64,000 nt of DNA. Origin: Hemerocallis citrina (lineage: Eukaryota; Streptophyta; Magnoliopsida; Asparagales; Asphodelaceae). Below the pieces are notes generated by a model. That model did not search any database, was not told the DNA's origin, and saw nothing but the letters and a program-made list of their open reading frames with translations. The position numbers and the translations under genes are program-made. Within the stretch, counting starts at the first letter, position 1. The number at the start of each line of letters is the position of its first letter. The DNA lies in the NCBI GenBank assembly GCA_017893485.1, contig CM030368.1, positions 175,060,004 to 175,124,003 on the forward strand. Direction: 5' to 3'. Positions 58,327-64,000 of the stretch are shown here, one piece after another.

Positions 58327-58530
58327 AGACCTATGGGCCCTCTTCCCGAGTACACCTTCCTATAGGGAAGAATGCAGTCAAGAATCATATAAACAGATAA
58401 ACAGGCACATGAATCATGTAATCATGAATTCGTGCAAACAGATGAGACCTATGGGCCCCCCTCCCGAGTACACCTTCCTATAGGAAAGAATGCAGTCAGG
58501 AATCATATAAATAAATAAAAAAATAACAGA
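58327..58530 (+). repeat. Two-copy 112-bp tandem repeat of F2 at the element C target
   Basis: GAGACCTATGGGCC and CGAGTACACCTTCCTATAGG occur twice, about 115 bp apart. The second copy shows the empty form of the element C target site. Confidence 0.8.
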
Positions 58531-58639
58531 TGGGAAACACGAGCCCCCCACCGAGTATGCATACCTATATTATCCACTACCGAATCTTTCCCTTAAACCT
58601 TGGCTTGATTACTTATTCTTTTTACCAAAACAGACATGA

Positions 58640-58769
58640 ATGTGCAAGGTCAGGGACGGCTAAACATATCAGGGACAGATCAAAATGAAAGGAAAATTTT
58701 CCGGATTAGCTCTGGAAGCGGATACGCCGATGGTTGGAAGAGGCTATATTGCTGGGAGCAAACTCCAGG
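58640..58769 (+). pseudogene. Possible 5' part of the rpoC2 insert (degenerate)
   Basis: F-family homology ends near 58620. The text to 58769, with GGCTATATTGCTGGGAGC, may be a degraded chloroplast rpoC2 segment upstream of 61982, because the two are adjacent once the solo LTR is removed. The match is weak. Confidence 0.3.
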
Positions 58770-61700
58770 TGTAACACCCCGAATTCCAAATAAGACTGAA
58801 TTCGAAGTTCCACAAGATCTTTACACTTCACTTCGTACAATTTTACAAGGAATTAAAAAAAACTTTTATACAATAATGTTTACATTTTACACAACGGAAG
58901 CAAATTACCACATTATACATGAATTAAATAACAACTTGAACATTTTTTTAAGCATCAATCATTCTTTAGTCTTGTCATTCACTTTATCCTACATAGAAAC
59001 TGTGGGCACGTTAGTTGCATACAGTTGACGCTACGATATAATACATCAATTTCTCTTACTTAGAAAGCACACACTTGTCACAAACAAAGCTAAGGGGGAC
59101 TTTTCTATTGATGTTGTGTGTGAATGTGCACTTAGTCCTTAATGCAGTTATTTATATTACATGACACTAATGCACACTTGTTCAGATTCTATGCATCCCA
59201 CACTACATAGGTCTAAGGACAAGCCCTTAATCGTTCTTCATCTTATAGGGTTGGATCCCTCGCTATGACTTAAACTACTACGGTAACTATGGTAAGTATC
59301 CTAGGTGTTTTATGAGTTATGATCCCATATCCAGACAGCCTGGAGGGGAATCCCACGTCATCATGTAGAGCCTATGGACAATTCAGCCTCTGTCATGGAA
59401 TGATGGTACCACTCGTAGTCATTAAACACCCCACAAGCGTCGCCATGGTCCCGATAATTTCAGAGATGTATCCACGCCAGGACATGACTCATCAAGCAGG
59501 CAACCTATGAATACTCTCACACCGTAGAACCGAGGCCATCATACTCGTATTTTTCTCTTCTTTCATCACATCTCCACTATCTGTCTAATCCTTAGTTAAT
59601 AGAATCATGAATAAAATCAACATCCTAGAGTTAGCACTTCCTCTATACCGGTCTTAACCATCAATCAACAATAATGACCCAAACTTGGTCTTTCATTTCA
59701 AAATTTTAACTCAAAGAATTTATTCAATGCCAGTATAAGGACTTAGCTACACTCTAGTCTTTAATCTCATTTCATGTTCAAAAAAATCGAGTATTCATAC
59801 TCACAAATATTTTCTCATAATTCATCATGATCTTTCATTCCATTTTCATGTACAAATTTCATTTATAATACGACAATTTCATTTGTCAAACTTACCACAT
59901 TCATAATTTAATTTCACATAATTCCTTTACTTTCATAATGTCAATCTTCCACTTATTAAGCCAAAAATCACATTTATGTTACTTAAATTTTCCAAGACAA
60001 GAACTCATTTAAAGCCTCTACTCCAAATTTTTTTAAAAAGAAAAATATTTATTTTCTTTAATTAATCAATATTTCATTCTAATAATTTGTATCAAGTTCT
60101 TTTCTAAAAATAGCCTTTAATTCTCATTATAATAAGTCAAAAAGCTATAGAAATAATTTTCATAAAGTCTAGTCATTTTTAGAATAATTCTAATATTTTC
60201 TCTCAATTTTTAAAACACTTAAAAGCTGTTTAAAATAATAAAAATAGGAAAAAAAATCAAATTTTTCCAAAAAAATGGCCAAAGGCCGGATTCGAACCCA
60301 CGCACAGAGCCCCCGCTGTGGTACAGTAACGGTTTTAAACTGCACCCGAAGACCAGTAAGTCCAAGGGTGACTACTGTTTAATGGCGAACTCATGTGTAC
60401 TTAATCTTTGGGTTTCGGTGTTGAGTTAAAAATAGAATTTCAGAAAATATAGTCTTTGGAAAGTCTCGAACCCGAGACTAAGAGCTCCGCTCTGCTCTAG
60501 TGACGTTTTTAAAATGCACCCGAAGACCAGTAAGACCAAGGTGACTAATCGCTGAGAAAAGGGTTGAGTTATTTATAACTCAACTCTCTGTTTGTTACTA
60601 ACTTTTCATAATCCAAAATCTCTTAAATTATTTTCTTCTCTATTTTGTATCCAAAAATTTCCAGATTATTAATCTTAGAAATTTGCAGCATAACAGTATT
60701 TAAAAATTATTTTTTGACATAAAAACATGAATTTTTCTTTCTATTTTTATATTTTATGTCTACGTTTTCGCAATTGAAAAAGACTATTTTTTTATTTTCT
60801 TTTATTCTACAAATATTTCTAGAACATAATTCACTTTTTCACACTAGTGTTACATTAATTAAGATAATACATATCAATGGTTCAATTAATCAATTAGTCA
60901 TTTCACAAGCAAATTTTCTTAATCTAGCATGGTTCAAAAACACATATTTCATAGCAACATGATAATTTCCACTGTAATAATCACAATTTTTATCAATTAT
61001 CAATCAATTTATCAAGCATTCACTTCATTTCTAATTAGTCTCTTTTTAAACAAACATATGGCCAATTTAACTAGTTTTTCTTAGCAATTTTATCAATTCA
61101 ATCCCTAGCATGGTATCTACATTAGAAGTAGAGAAAACAAAAGAGAACTCCTAGGGAAGCTCCTTGAACACACGATTCTCTCCTAGTTGTGAGCCTTCTC
61201 CTCCTTGCTTGTGCACCCAAAGCTCTCCTCCTCCTTGATGTAGATGAACCCGAGCTCCCTCCTTGTTGGAATGCTAGGCCACCCTCCTCTAGTGAAAGGA
61301 ACACACAAGAATTCACAACTCAATCTTTTTCCTCACACAACTTTTCTACAACTCTATCTTTTGTTCTCACTCTTTACAAATTCTAATAATGCAAGAGAAA
61401 TGAATGGCTGGGGGGCTATTTATACACTTCTTAGGGCCAAATGAAGGGTGTAGATTAGTTTTGATGAAAGTAGATTAGGGGCTAGGATGTACTAGGGAGT
61501 TAGAACAACTACCCATGACCAAATAACCACTCACCACACACTCCACTCCCCCATCTCCCCACATGTGTGGCCGGCCTCCCCTCATGCTCACCTGCACGTG
61601 CATGTGCAATGCATGTGCCACCCAAAGCACACCAAGTTACTAATTGTTCATGTATTTTTAATTAATTTGTTACAAAAACAAGTCTACCCTACAAGTTGTC

Positions 61701-61981
61701 TTATTTAAAAAGAAAATAAACTAGTGGGATTGTTTTGGTGGGCTAAAAGTCCATGGGCTTATTAATTAAAATAATTAAATTAATTAGTGGGCTAGAATTA
61801 AACAATTAGGCCTAGGGATTTAAAATAGGCTTTAAATAATAAAAAGTGAAGAATGTAAAATACTTGTTCATGATATAAATAATTTTAAGGGAAAATGTAC
61901 ATAAATTTACACGTGCAAAACACGTGAAATCAAACAAACTCATATTTAATTATAGATGAAATTTCAGGATGTTACACCAGG
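58765..61981 (-). mobile_element. Solo LTR (58770-61976) of an A-related family, TSD CCAGG
   Basis: CCAGG at 58765-58769 recurs at 61977-61981. The 3207-bp insert starts TGTAACACCCCGAATTCC and ends GGATGTTACA, like the element A LTR, but is strongly diverged. It keeps the same order: 'actgtgggcacgtnagtt' motif, a degenerate repeat section, two tRNA-like modules (60280-60375 and 60460-60545) and a terminal GTGCA-rich stretch. No internal region is present. Strand is given by analogy with element A. Open frames inside (for example 58636-59028, 61122-61444) lack recognisable domains. Confidence 0.92.
60280..60545 (-). promoter_or_regulatory. Two tRNA-like B-box modules in solo LTR
   Basis: The minus strand has a perfect B-box GGTTCGAATCC (60288-60298) followed by a TTTTT run about 20 bases on, and a second, GGGTTCGAGACT (60462-60473). 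Both are preceded in element sense by a shared segment containing ACTGGTCTTCGGGTGCA. Confidence 0.55.
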
Positions 61982-62240
61982 ATAATATGAAGCGCATGGA
62001 TCCAAGTTATGTGGAACCCAACCAATATATATTTGAACCCCCTTTACTTGCAAGAATACATCTTGGAAGTTTAAATTATGTTATGGCAGAAGCTCCACCC
62101 ACGGCGACCTAGTTGAATTAGGGGAAGCCGTAGGTATTATTGCGAGTCAATCAATCGGAAAACCAGGGCAACTAACATCCTTTTTTCCGCCTGACACTTT
62201 GGTATTCAGACAGGGCGAAAAACATGATCGGGATTCATAA
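61982..62240 (+). pseudogene. rpoC2: Chloroplast rpoC2 fragment in nuclear repeat (NUPT)
   Basis: rpoC2 encodes the beta'' subunit of plastid RNA polymerase. 62075-62180 translates with single-frame segments [20 protein letters not shown] and the upstream LCYGRS word, the conserved core of the protein. The flank at 62018-62060 matches the preceding codons (CCCAACCAATAT, TTTACTTGCA). Frameshifts and a missing stretch after 62180 show decay. The surrounding sequence is an F-family LTR and F1 has no such insert, so it is a nuclear insert of plastid DNA. Confidence 0.88.
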
Positions 62241-64000
62241 AACAACTTATGGATGGTGAAACAACAAGAACTCCAATTCTGGACAGCAGGACGTTGCTGC
62301 ACCAAAACTGGGATTCCTGCTGATACAAAAAAGAAAATCTGGATCCGTCAGAAATTCTAGAAACTAGACTCTCTACTGGTTCCAGCGCATATACATACGA
62401 TATATAAAATTCACAAAACCTAGGTTCAAATTCTTATTCTTTACAGATTACATGTTCATGCAGCAGGCAATAGTTAAATACTTATAAACAAAAGTAACTT
62501 GTAAAGTCATTTCAAAATTCCATAAAAATCATATTTAAACTTCTAACAGTGTTAAATATCAGTATAATTAATCTCAAATTTTAAAACTTAAATTAATCTA
62601 CTGTTTCAGCTAATTAAGCAAGGTGATGTATATTTTAGACTGCAATCTGGAATTCAGACGCTGCTGTACAAAAATCTGAATATCTTGCAATTCGTAAATC
62701 AGATTGCAAAATCGTCAGATGTTCTGGATTCTAGACACACATAGCTTCGATTCTCATTCAATAATTTTTAATCAATGACAAACAGAATCAGATTAAAACT
62801 GAAGTTCTTTACTAAACAAGCAAGCAGGCAGCAAATGTATAATTATGTTTGCATAAATATATTAAGTAAGAAAAATTATCAAATAATTCTACAAAAATTT
62901 AGGGTGACTCCTAATCATTTCTAATCATGTCCAGATTAATATCAAGTCTAAATTTTACTGTTAGCATCTCTTTTAATCAATAATTCATGCCAAAAATCTT
63001 ATAATCAGAAATATGGAAATTGCGAGACAACAATATTAAAAGTGTCATATCTCACAAGTTATAGATCAGATTTCAGATCCGTCAAAAGTTCTGGAAACTA
63101 AGAACAGAGGCCTACATTTCATATTCACAAACTTCATTATTATTCTAACATTAACAGGGTCTAATTCATCGTGCCAAATCAGGACAGTAGTAAATGAAAT
63201 TTCTTTTTGCATGAATTATAACATAAATAGTAACTACGATGAATTCAAGTTGATGTATGATGGAAATCAGAATGTAACAGGTATTCAAATCAGCGAGCCA
63301 TGTCTATTTTCAAACTCATTAAGAGGGAAACATCATTCACATGCTCAACATACAACAAAACATCTAGAACATGCATTCATATGGATTAATCTCTAGATCT
63401 ACTTCATGTTTGTGTGATGGGTGTAATAACGAATTGTTTGTGATCCGCTATGATGATGAAATTGATAGAAACAGGTCCAACGTGTAGGGCCAAGATTATC
63501 AATGGATAAACATGAAGAACGAGTCACGATGGAGAATCTACTTGCAGTATATCAAAAAGTGCTTGTATGGGTAAACAAAAGAGATTCGTAAAAGATACTT
63601 GCCTTACGAGATGATGATTCTGATAAAGATTAGAATAATGGAAGTAGGATTCCGGGCCACGAAGCACGTGCGAATTACGTGCAATCACAACACGTACACA
63701 AGAGGCGGCAACTATACGTGCGGTGCACATAAAATCAAGACAGAAACAACACGGTGGCCGTCGATGGAGGCAGCAACCAAGAGGGCTCGGCGACTGGGCA
63801 GGAGGTTGCGACAGTGGCAGCAGAGTGTCAGAACAGCAAGGCCAAACAGGAACAGTAATAGCCATAACGACAGTGGCAGCAGGCAGGCGATGCACAAGCA
63901 TCGATGGTGAAGGGGGAAGAGGTTGATCGGGGGTGTGCAGGTGGTGCTGGCACAGTCGAGGAGGACGGAGAGATGGGGTGTAGTCGAGGACAAGGTGGAA

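Larger units (their letters stand above)
50258..58331 (+). mobile_element. Element C: complete gag-only Tat-like element, TSD AGACC
   Basis: The element is 50263-58326 (8064 bp). AGACC at 50258-50262 recurs at 58327-58331, and the rejoined site matches another copy of the target repeat at 58441-58450. Two 617-bp LTRs differ at about 4 positions by eye, so the insertion is recent. A primer site, a nearly intact gag, tandem arrays, an AT-rich tail and a polypurine tract are present. Protease, reverse transcriptase, RNase H and integrase are all absent, so movement would need a helper such as a relative of element D. Confidence 0.93.
49371..64000. mobile_element. F2: F-family LTR, interrupted, running beyond the window
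   Basis: Starts TGTCACGCCCCGCTTCTC like F1. F-family sequence occupies 49371-50262, 58332-58620 and about 62240-64000. Element C, the rpoC2 fragment and a solo LTR fill the rest. The shared words include TTACGTTTAGACTTAGTGGT, TGGACAGCAGGA and CAGAAATTCTAGAAACTAGA. 62240-64000 follows the middle of F1, and its end corresponds to the GC-rich part of F1 near 28350, so roughly 1 kb of LTR should follow outside. Open frames at 63524-63993 are unsupported. No LTR-internal boundary is visible, so a solo LTR and a full element are both possible. Confidence 0.75.

Noticed and set aside
60280..60545. True tRNA genes
   Set aside because: B-boxes are present but no cloverleaf with acceptor stem can be drawn by eye, so only tRNA-like modules are reported.

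Overview
This is repeat-dense nuclear DNA of a flowering plant. The evidence is a plant-type N-acetylglucosaminyltransferase I (GnT I) gene relic with plant-style introns, a chloroplast rpoC2 fragment inserted in nuclear repeats, and Ty3/gypsy elements of plant lineages (Tat-like, Tekay/Del-like, Reina-like). The species cannot be named from sequence alone. I see no intact single-copy host gene. Nearly every base can be assigned to a retrotransposon, a solo LTR, a tandem array, or the relic.

Layout. (1) 1-19476: 3' part of a Tat-like non-autonomous element (element B, + strand), with a decayed gag and protease, several tandem arrays, two foldback MITEs and a 3' LTR at 18833-19476. It is split by a Tekay/Del-like chromovirus (element A, 4813-15146, - strand, TSD AACTC) that has two 3.3-kb LTRs and a broken pol. 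(2) 19477-32471: a CACTA-like terminus, then a GnT I pseudogene. The pseudogene is interrupted by a solo LTR (20471-22124, TSD ATGTT) and by a Reina-like chromovirus (element E, 22593-31516, TSD AGTTT). Element E in turn carries a 3.65-kb solo LTR (F1, 25850-29500, TSD GTAAG). (3) 32472-34255: a truncated LTR of the element A family. (4) 34256-40831: a fragment of an autonomous Tat-like element (element D, - strand). It has integrase, tandem arrays, and antisense ORFs with introns that encode a 'putative gypsy type transposon' (PF04195-like) protein. (5) 40832-49206: a gag-only Tekay-like derivative (element G, + strand) with a dimeric tandem array in place of pol. (6) 49371 to the window end: a second F-family LTR (F2). 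It is interrupted by a complete gag-only Tat-like element (element C, 50263-58326, TSD AGACC, LTRs about 99% identical) and by a chloroplast rpoC2 fragment. That fragment is itself split by an A-related solo LTR (58770-61976, TSD CCAGG).

Five insertions have 5-bp target-site duplications readable on both sides, so relative order is secure at those points. Element C is the youngest insertion by LTR divergence (about 4 mismatches in 617 bp). Element E is much older (about 27 mismatches in 374 bp). Gag-only elements B/C and G would need pol in trans; element D is related to the likely helper of B/C, and element A to that of G, but the copies here are themselves broken.

I found no convincing new biological system. 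The points most worth a second look are the hairpin-bearing tandem arrays shared in architecture by the three Tat-like elements, the antisense intron-containing ORFs of element D, tRNA-like A/B-box modules inside the Tekay-like LTRs, and the possible CACTA capture of GnT I exons. All coordinates and mismatch counts were read by hand.
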